Positions 54,495 to 63,824 of a DNA stretch of 64,000 nucleotides are shown in pieces. Source of the DNA: Aquimarina algicola (GTDB taxonomy: Bacteria > Bacteroidota > Bacteroidia > Flavobacteriales > Flavobacteriaceae). Positions within the stretch are counted from its first letter, which is position 1. Each line of letters begins with the position of its first letter. Below the pieces are notes generated by a model. That model ran no database searches, was not told the origin of the DNA, and was given only the letters and a program-made list of their open reading frames with translations. The position numbers and the translations under genes were made by a program. The stretch is from NCBI RefSeq assembly GCF_006443095.1, contig NZ_VFWZ01000002.1, forward strand, positions 620,001 to 684,000, written 5' to 3'.

Positions 54495-57400
54495 ATGATT
54501 AATAAAATCATTGATTTTTCAATCAATAACAAATTTATTATTGGTCTGCTCACACTTGCATTAATTGGTGCAGGTATCTATAGTATGACCCAAGTTCCTA
54601 TTGATGCCGTGCCAGATATTACCAATAATCAGGTACAGGTCATTACACAATCGCCCAATCTGGGGACAGAGGATATTGAGCAATTTGTAACCTATCCTGT
54701 CGAGGTGGCAATGAGCAACCTACCCAATGTCAAGGAAATTCGTTCGATTTCCCGCTTCGGACTCTCCGTAGTGACCATCGTCTTTGATGACGGTGTCGGA
54801 ACGTATCTTCCCAGACAGCTTGTAGCAGAAAAACTGACAGAAGTACAAGAACAAATCCCTATGGGTTTTGGTGAGCCTTCTATGGGTCCCATTTCTACAG
54901 GGCTAGGCGAAATCTATCAATACACCCTAGAGGTTGAAGCCGAATACCAAAGTGAATATTCATCTACAGAACTGCGAACAATTCAAGATTGGATAGTACG
55001 TAGACAAATGGCAATGGTTCCTGGCGTCGTGGAAGTAAATGCCTTTGGTGGCAATAAAAAACAATATGAAGTTGCAGTAGACCCAAACGAACTTCGAGCT
55101 ATTGGTATCACAATTTCCGAAGTGTTCTCAGCTTTGGAAAACAACAATCAGAATACGGGCGGTGCTTATATCGAGCGTAATCATCAAGCTAATTTTATAC
55201 GTGGCGAGGGTCTTGCAAGAACTGTATCGGATATAGAAAATATGGTCGTCAAGACGGTCAATGGTATTCCTATCAAGATTAAAGATGTTGGTAAGGTGAG
55301 TATAGGAAGTGCCGTCCGTTACGGTGCGCTGACCAAAGATGGCAAAGGCGAAGCTGTTGGCGGAATGATTTTGATGCTTAAAGGGGCTAATTCCAACGAA
55401 GTTATCGAAAACGTGACCCAACGTATGGAACAGATTCAGCAATCACTTCCTAAAGGTGTTAGTATAAAACCATTTCTTGACCGAAGTGAATTGATTGCGG
55501 AAACAACGGGAACGGTAACTGGAAACCTTTTGGAAGGTGGGCTTATCGTAATCTTTGTTTTGGTTTTGCTCTTGGGAAATTGGCGTGGTGGTCTTATAGT
55601 AGCATCCACTATTCCGCTATCGCTTTTGTTTGCATTCATACTAATGAACGTTTTTGACGTATGGGCGAACCTGATGAGTTTGGGGGCGATTGACTTTGGA
55701 ATCATCGTGGACGGTGCGGTCATCATCGTAGAAAGTACTGTTTTCTTAATGTATTCTTATGTAGTTAAAAAGAAGACCGTGAGTTCTGAAACGAGGGACG
55801 AAATCGCTGCAAAGGCTTCTAAAAAGATGATGAACGCCGCCTTCTTCGGCCAGCTTATAATTCTTATTGTCTTCCTACCCATTTTAGCTTTGGAAGGTGT
55901 CGAAGGCAAGATGTTTCAGCCTATGGCGCTGACCTTCATCTTTGCGATGATTGGTGCAATGTTGCTTTGTCTGACCTATGTTCCAATGATTTCAGCGTTA
56001 TTCTTAAGACCGCCAAAATCCGAAAAAAAGTCTTACGGCGATAAGTTTGTCCATTGGATTGAAAGAAAATACGAGCCGCTGTTGACCAAATCGCTTACTA
56101 AAGGGAAGATGGTTATAGGTATCGCTATTGCTCTTTTTGCAGTTGCCATTTTTGCCTTTACCAGAATGGGCGGCGAATTTATCCCACAGTTGGATGAAGG
56201 CGATATTGCGTTTCACGCCATCCTAAAACCCGGAAGTTCCCTCTCAGAAACCATAGAAACAACCACAAAAATAGAGCAAATAGTTAAGGCGGAATTTCCA
56301 GAGGTGGAAACTATCATCAGCCGTATCGGTGTGGCCGATGTACCTACTGACCCGATGCCGATGGACATTGCCGATGTCTTCGTCATCCTTAAACCAAGTG
56401 ATGAATGGACATCCGCCGAAAGCAAAGATGAACTGGTCGAAAAAATGAAGGATGCCATAAGCATCGTACCCGGGGTCAATTATGAATTTACCCAGCCTAT
56501 AGAAATGCGTTTTAACGAACTACTTACGGGTGTACGTGAAGATGTTGCTATTAAACTGTTTGGGGAAGATTTGGACATACTGGCAAGCAAAGCGGAAGAA
56601 ATGGGTAAAATCATTGCAACTGTTCCGGGTGTTGCGGATATGAAAGTAGAGGCTACCGATGGCCTTCCGCAAATTACGGTTAACTATAATCGTAACAAGC
56701 TCGCGCAATACGGTCTTGAAATCAACCAACTCAATAGTGTGTTACAAGCTGCATTTGCAGGTGGAAAAGCAGGCGTAATTTTCGAGGGGGAAAAGCGGTT
56801 CGATTTGGTAGTTCGCCTACAAAAAGAGAATCGGGAAAGCATTGCTGACATTAAAAACCTGTTCATAAACCTTCCAAATGGTTCACAAATTCCGCTACGT
56901 GAAATTGCAGAAGTGAGTTATGAGCCTGGTCCAATGCAAATAAGTAGAGACAATACAAATAGACGAACGTATGTAGGTATCAATATTCGTGACCGTGATG
57001 TTAAATCTGTAGTAGAAGAAATTCAGGATAAATTAGATGCCCAATTTGAATTACCACCTGGATATTACATTCGTTATGGTGGGGCTTTTGAAAACCTCGA
57101 ACGTGCCAGCAGTAGGTTACAGACTGTTGTGCCAATAGCTTTATTGCTCATATTCATTCTGATTTACTTTGCCCTAAAATCCTTTCCGCAAACCTTGATG
57201 ATTTATGTAGCAATACCTATGGCGACCATAGGTGGCGTGTTCGCTCTATGGCTTCGGGATATGCCTTTTAGTATTTCGGCAGGGGTCGGTTTTATTGTGC
57301 TCTTTGGGGTAGCTGTACTGAATGGATTGGTAATGATAAGCGGTCTGAATGAACTGAAGGAAGAAGGCGTAACAAACTTAAAAGACAGGATTGTGGAAGG

Positions 57401-58838
57401 CACAAAACGTAGGATACGCCCGATTATGCTTACTGCCTTTACCGATATTCTTGGTTTTTTGCCTATGGCTATTTCAGCGTCTGCAGGGGCGGAAGTGCAA
57501 CGACCCTTGGCTACCGTGGTTATTGGTGGATTGATAACTTCAACCCTTTTAACGCTGTTTATTCTGCCCATTTTTTATCAATGGGTCGAGAAACGTTCTG
57601 AACGAAAGGCAAAATTGAATCCAAAATTTGCTACCGCTATGGCAGTAGTTTGTTTGCTATTTACTTCTGCTTTCGTAAAAGCGCAGCAAGTTCCACAGAA
57701 TGATTCGCTGCCGGTAATATTATTGGAAAAAGCGGTAGAAGTTTCTAAAGAAAATTATCCGCTCTTGAAAACGAAACAGTTGGAAATTCAAAGACAAACT
57801 GCATTAAAGGGGACTGCTTACGACTTTGGCAACACCCAAGTGTTTACGGGTGGCGAGGAAATATCGGATGGTCAGGGTATTTATACATTGGTTGGCTTAG
57901 GGCAACAGAATATCAACTTATTCGGCATAGGTGCGAAAAAGCGTCTGCAAAAGCAACGTATCGCTTTGGCCGAAACAGCTCTTGACCTTTCTGAACTTCA
58001 AATAGAACAGGAAGTTAAAAAAGCTTGGTCGCAAGCCTATCAGCAAAGGCAAAAATTTGAACTGTACCAAGAACTGGATTCTATCTATTCACAATTTGAA
58101 AAAGCCATTGCGCTCAATTATGAGGTAGAAGCCATTTCACGCTTGGAATATTCATCAGCTACCAATCAAGCCTTGCAAATCCGCAACAAATTGCAACAGG
58201 CCGAAAGCGATTACGCCATTGCCCTTCAAAAACTAAACCTATGGTTAGTTTCAGACACTTTCTATACTGTACCTAAATCGCTTGACGAAAGTGAATTTGC
58301 CGTATTGGGCATACCCACAACAGTGGAAAATCATCCCAAACTGAAACTTTCGCAAAAGCAAATTGATGAAGCTGAGGCAAATTATGACGCAGCTCGTGCT
58401 GACTTGCTTCCCAAGTTTAATCTTCAGGGCGGACTTCAAACAGTGAACGGCAATAGCGGGTTTTACACTTATCAGGCCGGTATTTCCATTCCTTTATTTT
58501 CTGGTACGGAACGTAGCCAAGCCAAGGCCGCTAAAATTGACGGCGAAATTGCAAGAACTAATGCCGATTATACACAACGCCAATTGCAATCCGAATATCA
58601 GCAGTCCTTACAGTCCTATCAAAAGTGGGAAACATCTTGGCAATTTTATAAAAATAAAGCCTTACCCCTTGCCGAAGAGCAACGCAGAGGCGCACTACTT
58701 GCCTACAAGGAAGGTGCAGTGGACTATGCAGCATTTACACAAATAATAAGGGATGCCATAAATACCGAAATGGATGCGCTGGATGCGCTCGACAATTATC
58801 TAAAATCAGTTTTCGAACTACAATATTTTAAACAATAA
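54495..58838 (+). CDS. Divalent-metal RND pump fused to TolC-like channel
   Basis: 1447 residues. Residues 1 to about 1035 are a full heavy-metal RND pump. Helix 4 reads GAIDFGIIVDGAVIIVES with Asp400, Asp406 and Glu413, the CzcA/Cnr-type divalent signature; the periplasmic segment FNELLTGVREDVAIKL lacks the CusA Met. After a basic tail (EKRSERKAKLNPKF) comes Met1049 and a complete signal-peptide-like stretch AVVCLLFTSAFVKAQQ, then a TolC-type domain (about 1067-1447) with coiled-coil hairpins and SIPLFSGTERSQAKA. Inferred substrates Zn, Cd or Co. The downstream adaptor starts at the last base of the stop. See finding on processing. Confidence 0.92.
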   Translation: MINKIIDFSINNKFIIGLLTLALIGAGIYSMTQVPIDAVPDITNNQVQVITQSPNLGTEDIEQFVTYPVEVAMSNLPNVKEIRSISRFGLSVVTIVFDDGVGTYLPRQLVAEKLTEVQEQIPMGFGEPSMGPISTGLGEIYQYTLEVEAEYQSEYSSTELRTIQDWIVRRQMAMVPGVVEVNAFGGNKKQYEVAVDPNELRAIGITISEVFSALENNNQNTGGAYIERNHQANFIRGEGLARTVSDIENMVVKTVNGIPIKIKDVGKVSIGSAVRYGALTKDGKGEAVGGMILMLKGANSNEVIENVTQRMEQIQQSLPKGVSIKPFLDRSELIAETTGTVTGNLLEGGLIVIFVLVLLLGNWRGGLIVASTIPLSLLFAFILMNVFDVWANLMSLGAIDFGIIVDGAVIIVESTVFLMYSYVVKKKTVSSETRDEIAAKASKKMMNAAFFGQLIILIVFLPILALEGVEGKMFQPMALTFIFAMIGAMLLCLTYVPMISALFLRPPKSEKKSYGDKFVHWIERKYEPLLTKSLTKGKMVIGIAIALFAVAIFAFTRMGGEFIPQLDEGDIAFHAILKPGSSLSETIETTTKIEQIVKAEFPEVETIISRIGVADVPTDPMPMDIADVFVILKPSDEWTSAESKDELVEKMKDAISIVPGVNYEFTQPIEMRFNELLTGVREDVAIKLFGEDLDILASKAEEMGKIIATVPGVADMKVEATDGLPQITVNYNRNKLAQYGLEINQLNSVLQAAFAGGKAGVIFEGEKRFDLVVRLQKENRESIADIKNLFINLPNGSQIPLREIAEVSYEPGPMQISRDNTNRRTYVGINIRDRDVKSVVEEIQDKLDAQFELPPGYYIRYGGAFENLERASSRLQTVVPIALLLIFILIYFALKSFPQTLMIYVAIPMATIGGVFALWLRDMPFSISAGVGFIVLFGVAVLNGLVMISGLNELKEEGVTNLKDRIVEGTKRRIRPIMLTAFTDILGFLPMAISASAGAEVQRPLATVVIGGLITSTLLTLFILPIFYQWVEKRSERKAKLNPKFATAMAVVCLLFTSAFVKAQQVPQNDSLPVILLEKAVEVSKENYPLLKTKQLEIQRQTALKGTAYDFGNTQVFTGGEEISDGQGIYTLVGLGQQNINLFGIGAKKRLQKQRIALAETALDLSELQIEQEVKKAWSQAYQQRQKFELYQELDSIYSQFEKAIALNYEVEAISRLEYSSATNQALQIRNKLQQAESDYAIALQKLNLWLVSDTFYTVPKSLDESEFAVLGIPTTVENHPKLKLSQKQIDEAEANYDAARADLLPKFNLQGGLQTVNGNSGFYTYQAGISIPLFSGTERSQAKAAKIDGEIARTNADYTQRQLQSEYQQSLQSYQKWETSWQFYKNKALPLAEEQRRGALLAYKEGAVDYAAFTQIIRDAINTEMDALDALDNYLKSVFELQYFKQ

Positions 58839-60037
58839 TGAAAAATCTATCTAAATATACAGTCATCGGTTTATTGGTTATGCTCTTAGGGTTAACCTCT
58901 TGTGGTGATTCTAAATCAGAGTCAGCTGAAAACAATAAAGGAAATTCTGAAACGGAAGAAGCCCACACAGAAGGCGAAGCTGAGGAAGTGATGCTCACAG
59001 CAAAACAGTTCGATGCATTACAAATGAAAATCGACACCTTACAAATGCGAAATATGAGCGGGTATGTGGAAGCGAACGGTCAACTGGAAGTCCCGCCCCA
59101 GAACGAGGCCACCATAACAACAGTTGTAGGTGCAAACGTGGTTTCCATCGAGGTTATCGAGGGTGATAAGGTCAATAAAGGGCAAACAGTCGCTTACCTC
59201 TCGCATCCCAACATCATTCAGAAACAGACAGACTACTTAAATGCTTTTAGTAACAGTCAGTTTCTGAAAAAGGAATATGAACGACAAAAAACCCTTTACG
59301 ATGCGGGTGTAGGAAGCGGTGCCAATTTCCAAAAGGCAGAAGCTGAATACCAAGCATCCCGAAGTATGGCAAAAGGTCTTGAAGCCCAACTGCAACAACT
59401 TAACGTTAGTGCATCGGGCGTAAGAAACGGAACGATTTACCAGCGTGTGGCGCTCAGAAGTCCCATCGAAGGATTTGTACAAAAGGTAGAAGTCAAAACA
59501 GGGCAGTATGTAGAACCCCAGACCGACCTAATGGAAATCGTGGACACCCACCACGTGCACGCCGATTTGATGGTCTTTGAAAAGGATGTCTATAGGGTAA
59601 AGGAAGGTCAAAAAGTAACGTTTAATGTCCAATCCAATCAAGGGCAGGAACTGACCGCGGAAATCTATTCCGTAGGCAAAACTTTTGAGCAGAACCCGAA
59701 AGCGATACACGTTCACGCAGAAATTGAGAACAAGGAAGGCAACCTGATACCCGGAATGTACATTCAGGGACGTATACAAACGGATAACAATAAGACGTTG
59801 GCTATACCCGAAAGTGCCCTAGCCGCTGATGGTAACCGATTTTTTGTGTTTTTAGCTGAAAAGGAAGGTAACGATTGGGCTTTTACACCTAATGAAATAA
59901 CAAAGGGGGCTAAAGACGGGGAATGGATTCCTATTGATTTTCTAACGGAACAAAAATCGAATGCCAAATATGCCTTAAACAACGGTTACTATTTAATGGC
60001 AGAAATGAAAAAAGGCGAAGCAGAACACTCACATTAA
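58838..60037 (+). CDS. CzcB-like lipoprotein adaptor
   Basis: 399 residues. Lipobox LGLTSC (Cys22). An acidic His-containing linker (SETEEAHTEGEAEEV) leads to the adaptor body: VEANGQLEVPPQNEATITTVV, lipoyl-like VNKGQTVAYL, a helical hairpin, then RSPIEGFVQKVEVKTGQYV and PGMYIQGRIQ. The C-terminus ends GEAEHSH. It lacks the CPMHP module of the block A adaptor, as expected for a divalent-metal system. It starts at the last base of the pump-channel stop. Confidence 0.92.
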   Translation: MKNLSKYTVIGLLVMLLGLTSCGDSKSESAENNKGNSETEEAHTEGEAEEVMLTAKQFDALQMKIDTLQMRNMSGYVEANGQLEVPPQNEATITTVVGANVVSIEVIEGDKVNKGQTVAYLSHPNIIQKQTDYLNAFSNSQFLKKEYERQKTLYDAGVGSGANFQKAEAEYQASRSMAKGLEAQLQQLNVSASGVRNGTIYQRVALRSPIEGFVQKVEVKTGQYVEPQTDLMEIVDTHHVHADLMVFEKDVYRVKEGQKVTFNVQSNQGQELTAEIYSVGKTFEQNPKAIHVHAEIENKEGNLIPGMYIQGRIQTDNNKTLAIPESALAADGNRFFVFLAEKEGNDWAFTPNEITKGAKDGEWIPIDFLTEQKSNAKYALNNGYYLMAEMKKGEAEHSH

Positions 60038-60059
60038 AATTGATTAATAACATCATTAG

Positions 60060-60476
60060 ATGAAAGAAATAGAAAAAACATTGGAAAACAAAAGTGTGCG
60101 ACCTACGGCAATGCGCATTTTGATTTATAAGTATATGGCCGAGAAAGAAATTGCTGTTGCATTAACAGACATTGAGAACGCTTTCGCGAAAGCGGACAGA
60201 ACTACGCTCTATCGAACCTTAAAAACTTTTGAAGAAAAAGGAATCGTGCACCAAATAGACGATGGCACTAATATTTCAAAATATGCGCTTTGTGAACCTG
60301 GGTGCAATTGTGAAATCGAACAAGATTTACACCTGCATTTTCATTGCAACAACTGCGATGAAACCGTATGTCTTACAGAACATAAGATACCGCAGGTTAA
60401 TCTACCAGATGGATATGTGGCTGAGGATGCTAACTTGGTTATAAAAGGTATTTGCGAAAAGTGTAGCGGGCAATAA
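60060..60476 (+). CDS. Fur-family transcriptional regulator
   Basis: 138 residues. N-terminal winged helix (VRPTAMRILIYKYM, DRTTLYRTLKTFEEKGIVH) and C-terminal dimer domain with the His cluster DLHLHFHCNNCDETVCL and a second CxxC (ICEKCSGQ), so the structural zinc site is complete. It sits inside the divalent-metal operon, so Zur-like or broad metal sensing is plausible. A 16-bp perfect palindrome (60179-60194) lies inside the coding sequence and encodes AFAKA. Confidence 0.92.
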   Translation: MKEIEKTLENKSVRPTAMRILIYKYMAEKEIAVALTDIENAFAKADRTTLYRTLKTFEEKGIVHQIDDGTNISKYALCEPGCNCEIEQDLHLHFHCNNCDETVCLTEHKIPQVNLPDGYVAEDANLVIKGICEKCSGQ

Positions 60477-60533
60477 ATGCACTTCCGTTGCACGGTTTAA
60501 ACCTGTACTTTGAACGCTGAAAAATAAGAACTT

Positions 60534-60890
60534 ATGATACAGTTTATAGATACGAAAAAAGAGAACCTAATTGCCGCAAAGCTTTCGGGTAAATTGAACG
60601 AAGAAAATTTAAAAACCATTCACAAACAAATCCATCGAATCATCGACAAGGGTCACAAAGTGGACTTCTATTTTGAAATGGAAGATTTTGAAGGCTATAC
60701 TATTAAAGGGTTTTGGGAAGACATCAAGACTGATGTAGCACATATCAAGGATTACGGGAAAATAGCATTCGTTGGAAATGAAAAATGGCAAGAATGGGCA
60801 GCAAAGGCAACCGATTTCTTTACCGGAAGCGAAGCCAAATATTTTGAAGCCAAAAATAAGGAACAGGCTATGACTTGGATTAATTTATAA
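60534..60890 (+). CDS. SpoIIAA-like (STAS) protein
   Basis: 118 residues. Begins IQFIDTKKENLIAAKLSGKL and shows VDFYFEMEDFEGYTIKGFWED and a C-terminal FEAKNKEQAMTWI, the SpoIIAA-like family pattern. Cytoplasmic. This family is often found beside heavy-metal ATPases in Bacteroidota islands, role unknown. The gap before it has GTTGCACG (60487-60494) and an imperfect -7 box. Confidence 0.8.
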   Translation: MIQFIDTKKENLIAAKLSGKLNEENLKTIHKQIHRIIDKGHKVDFYFEMEDFEGYTIKGFWEDIKTDVAHIKDYGKIAFVGNEKWQEWAAKATDFFTGSEAKYFEAKNKEQAMTWINL

Positions 60891-60901
60891 AAACTTGTTA
60901 G

Positions 60902-61273
60902 ATGAAATTTAATACCAACATCCCTAAAGGCTTAAAAGAACACTATGATAAGGAATTGAATCTATATCGTAACGCATTGAATCGGAAAGATTATGGAATT
61001 GCTTGGAAGCATCTTGAACGCTCTCACATACTTGGGCAGTCCTATCCTTACGAACATACCTATTCCCATTGGCTAATGCTCAAATTTGGCTTTAGACAAA
61101 AAAACATAAAAGAGATTTTAGGTCAAGTTGTTCGATTGGTCGTTGGCGGGTGGAAATCATTTATTGACTACGTGCCCGTAGGAAATACGGGTGGTGCTAA
61201 CGTTCCACCTCTTAAGAGAATGGAACTTCCTCACGACTTGGAAATTATCTTAAACCAATACAGACCAACCTAA
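60902..61273 (+). CDS. DUF3703 protein
   Basis: 123 residues. AWKHLERSHILGQSYPYEHTYSHWLMLKFG is the DUF3703 hallmark, with several His in a helical bundle (HLERSH, HTYSHW) that could bind metal. RLVVGGWKSFIDYVPVGNTGGANV follows. The family is typically found with zinc/cadmium efflux genes. It overlaps the next ATPase gene by one base, so it is translationally coupled to it. Confidence 0.88.
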   Translation: MKFNTNIPKGLKEHYDKELNLYRNALNRKDYGIAWKHLERSHILGQSYPYEHTYSHWLMLKFGFRQKNIKEILGQVVRLVVGGWKSFIDYVPVGNTGGANVPPLKRMELPHDLEIILNQYRPT

Positions 61274-63237
61274 TGAAAAAGAAAAAAGTAAACTTACGTG
61301 ATTTAGACCCTAAAGAACATAAGGGCGAGCACAGCCACGATGACGGACACAATCACAGCAGTCCGGAAGAATTGTCAAACTTCAGAACTTATTTACCTGC
61401 CATTTTTAGCTTTGTGATGCTGATAGTTGGCATTGCCATTGATTATTTTGATACCTTCCCCTTCTTTAAAGGTTGGATTCGCGTTGTCTGGTATACGGTA
61501 GCTTATATCCCAGTTGGGTTTCCTGTCATACGGGAAGGATGGAACAGTATCTTAAAAGGCGATTTCTTTACAGAATTTTTCTTGATGTCCATCGCCACTT
61601 TGGGGGCATTTGCCATAGGCGAATATCCCGAAGGTGTGGCGGTTATGCTTTTCTATGCCGTAGGCGAACTGTTTCAAAACGCAGCGGTCAACCGTGCCAA
61701 AAGAAACATTAAAGCACTACTCGATGTACGCCCTAATGAAGCCTTGGTCCATCGTGATGATGATTTTGTCTCTGTCAATCCTGAAACCGTTGAGATTGGC
61801 GAGAAAATTCAGGTTCGGGTGGGTGAAAAAGTACCACTCGATGGTATTTTACTTTCAGATAAAGGGTCCTTTAATACAGCAGCTTTGACAGGTGAAAGCA
61901 AGCCCGATACCATTGCGAAAGGCGAAAAGGTTTTTGCGGGAAGCATCAATCTCGATGGTGTCATCGAAATTGAAACCACTAAAGAGTTTAAGGACAGTTC
62001 CATTGCCCGTATTCTCGATATGGTGCAGAATGCCACCGCCCGTAAATCAAAGACTGAACTGTTCATCAGAAAGTTTGCACGGATTTACACACCTATCGTT
62101 GTATTTCTAGCTATTGGTCTGACTTTTCTTCCTTATTTCTTTGTTGATGATTACGTGTTTCGTGATTGGTTGTACAGAGCATTAATTTTCTTAGTTATTT
62201 CCTGTCCCTGTGCATTGGTTATTTCCATTCCTTTGGGCTATTTCGGTGGTCTGGGTGCAGCATCACGTAACGGTATTTTATTCAAGGGCGCATCCTTTTT
62301 GGATGCAATGACCAAAGTGAATACCGTGGTAATGGACAAAACGGGAACTATTACCAAAGGGGTCTTTAAGATTAAGGAAGTGGTCAATACATCCGCTTTC
62401 GCGGAAGCGGAATTTATGCAATACTTGATGGCGATGGAAGAACAATCTACTCATCCAATCGCAAAGGCAATATTGGAATATAAAGCTGACGGTGTTGACT
62501 TGGAAGCAACTGAAGTTTCTGAAGTTGCTGGAAAAGGCTTAAAAGGAACGGTCAATGGAAGAACCGTTTTGGTCGGTAACAAAGCATTAATGACTTCGAA
62601 CAGTATCGAAGTACCCTCTGAAACCGATAGCATTGTAGAATCAATAGTAATGGTTGCCATTGATGGAAAGTTTGCAGGTTATGTAACCATTGCCGATGAA
62701 CTGAAGGAAGATGCCCACCAAGCTATTAAGCAAATAAGGGAAGCTGGAATTTCAAAAATCATAATGCTTTCTGGCGATAAAGATTCCATTACGCAACAGG
62801 TTTCCAAAGAATTAAATATTGATTGGGCAAAAGGTGGTTTACTACCGGAAGATAAGTTGAACGAGGTTGAAGGGCTCAAAAAACAACCTGAAACGAAAGT
62901 AGCCTTTATAGGCGATGGTATTAATGACGCGCCCGTATTGGCAGCAAGTGGTGTAGGTATCGCAATGGGTGGCTTGGGTAGTGATGTTGCCATTGAGACG
63001 GCAGATGTCATCATCCAGACCGACCAACCAAGTAAAATTGCAAGAGCAATTAAAATTGGGCGTTCTACCCGAAAAATTGTTTGGCAGAATATTGGTTTGG
63101 CATTTGGTGTAAAGGCTATCGTACTTATTCTTGGTGCTGGTGGACTGGCAACAATGTGGGAAGCTGTATTTGCCGATGTGGGTGTGGCATTGTTGGCTAT
63201 TTTAAATGCGGTACGATTGCAGAAAATGAAGTGGTAA
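61273..63237 (+). CDS. Zinc/cadmium-exporting P1B-2 ATPase
   Basis: 654 residues. Instead of an HMA domain the N-terminus has a His-rich stretch (HKGEHSHDDGHNHSS). Core motifs: SCPCALVIS with Cys311-Pro-Cys313, the phosphorylated Asp355 in [15 protein letters not shown]. The end VKAIVLILGAGGLATMWEAVFADVGVALLAILNA carries the Lys and Asp typical of the Zn/Cd/Pb group. Exports divalent metal from cytoplasm to periplasm. Near-palindrome at 62393-62410 inside the gene. Confidence 0.94.
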   Translation: MKKKKVNLRDLDPKEHKGEHSHDDGHNHSSPEELSNFRTYLPAIFSFVMLIVGIAIDYFDTFPFFKGWIRVVWYTVAYIPVGFPVIREGWNSILKGDFFTEFFLMSIATLGAFAIGEYPEGVAVMLFYAVGELFQNAAVNRAKRNIKALLDVRPNEALVHRDDDFVSVNPETVEIGEKIQVRVGEKVPLDGILLSDKGSFNTAALTGESKPDTIAKGEKVFAGSINLDGVIEIETTKEFKDSSIARILDMVQNATARKSKTELFIRKFARIYTPIVVFLAIGLTFLPYFFVDDYVFRDWLYRALIFLVISCPCALVISIPLGYFGGLGAASRNGILFKGASFLDAMTKVNTVVMDKTGTITKGVFKIKEVVNTSAFAEAEFMQYLMAMEEQSTHPIAKAILEYKADGVDLEATEVSEVAGKGLKGTVNGRTVLVGNKALMTSNSIEVPSETDSIVESIVMVAIDGKFAGYVTIADELKEDAHQAIKQIREAGISKIIMLSGDKDSITQQVSKELNIDWAKGGLLPEDKLNEVEGLKKQPETKVAFIGDGINDAPVLAASGVGIAMGGLGSDVAIETADVIIQTDQPSKIARAIKIGRSTRKIVWQNIGLAFGVKAIVLILGAGGLATMWEAVFADVGVALLAILNAVRLQKMKW

Positions 63238-63329
63238 GAATCATAGAATTTTTCCCATTGAAGTTACCAGAATGAAAATTGATTACCAATAATAACCGTT
63301 ATATTGTAGGTCACAACAAGTCCTATTTT

Positions 63330-63815
63330 ATGATACATATAATCACAACAGGCGGTACAATTGAGGGGTTGGACTATAGCGAAAAAAATAGCCAGAACCA
63401 AGAAAGCAAAATCTCTATTGAGAACTTTTTTAGGCCGGCGAATGTCTCATTTTCCTATACCATTGAAAGTGTTTTGAATAAAGACAGCCGCTCTATAACA
63501 GATGAAGACCGCCAGCTATTGGTAGATAAAATTAAAGCTACAAGCGCAGAAAAAATAGTATTAACCCACGGTACTTTCACTATGGAAGATACCGCAAAAT
63601 ATATCGGAAACCTTAACCTAAATAAAACGATTGTCTTGGTTGGCTCATTTGTTTTAGGCACATCCAATGGTACAGACGCCCCTTTTAATTTAGGTTATGC
63701 AATATGCTCAGTTCAATTTCTAAAAGCAGATGTATATGTGGCAATGAATGGCACTATATTTCATTGGAAGAATGTGACAAAAAATTTAGAAACCAACAAA
63801 TTTGAGCAGCGATGA
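63330..63815 (+). CDS. Half-length asparaginase-like protein
   Basis: 161 residues from the ATG at 63330, where MIHIITTGGTIEG begins the L-asparaginase N-terminal domain. THGTFTMEDTAKY corresponds to the second catalytic loop, but the usual Asp of HGTDT is Phe. The C-terminal asparaginase domain is missing and the protein ends after VYVAMNGTIFHWKNV. Short proteins of this type occur in Bacteroidota. Hydrolysis of asparagine is doubtful. It is 92 bases after the ATPase gene. Confidence 0.75.
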   Translation: MIHIITTGGTIEGLDYSEKNSQNQESKISIENFFRPANVSFSYTIESVLNKDSRSITDEDRQLLVDKIKATSAEKIVLTHGTFTMEDTAKYIGNLNLNKTIVLVGSFVLGTSNGTDAPFNLGYAICSVQFLKADVYVAMNGTIFHWKNVTKNLETNKFEQR

Positions 63816-63824
63816 AAAAGATAA

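Noticed and set aside
57203..57571. 122-codon reverse-strand open frame inside the pump-channel fusion
   Set aside because: Antisense shadow of conserved membrane helices.
57600..57700. Sequencing error or lost stop explaining the RND-TolC fusion
   Set aside because: The frame and codon use are smooth through the junction, and similar long RND-TolC proteins are known in Bacteroidota. It cannot be fully excluded without reads.
36012..60890. The two SpoIIAA/STAS-like genes as recent paralogues
   Set aside because: They share the general fold pattern but little sequence; one is chromosomal beside dnaE and the other part of the island.
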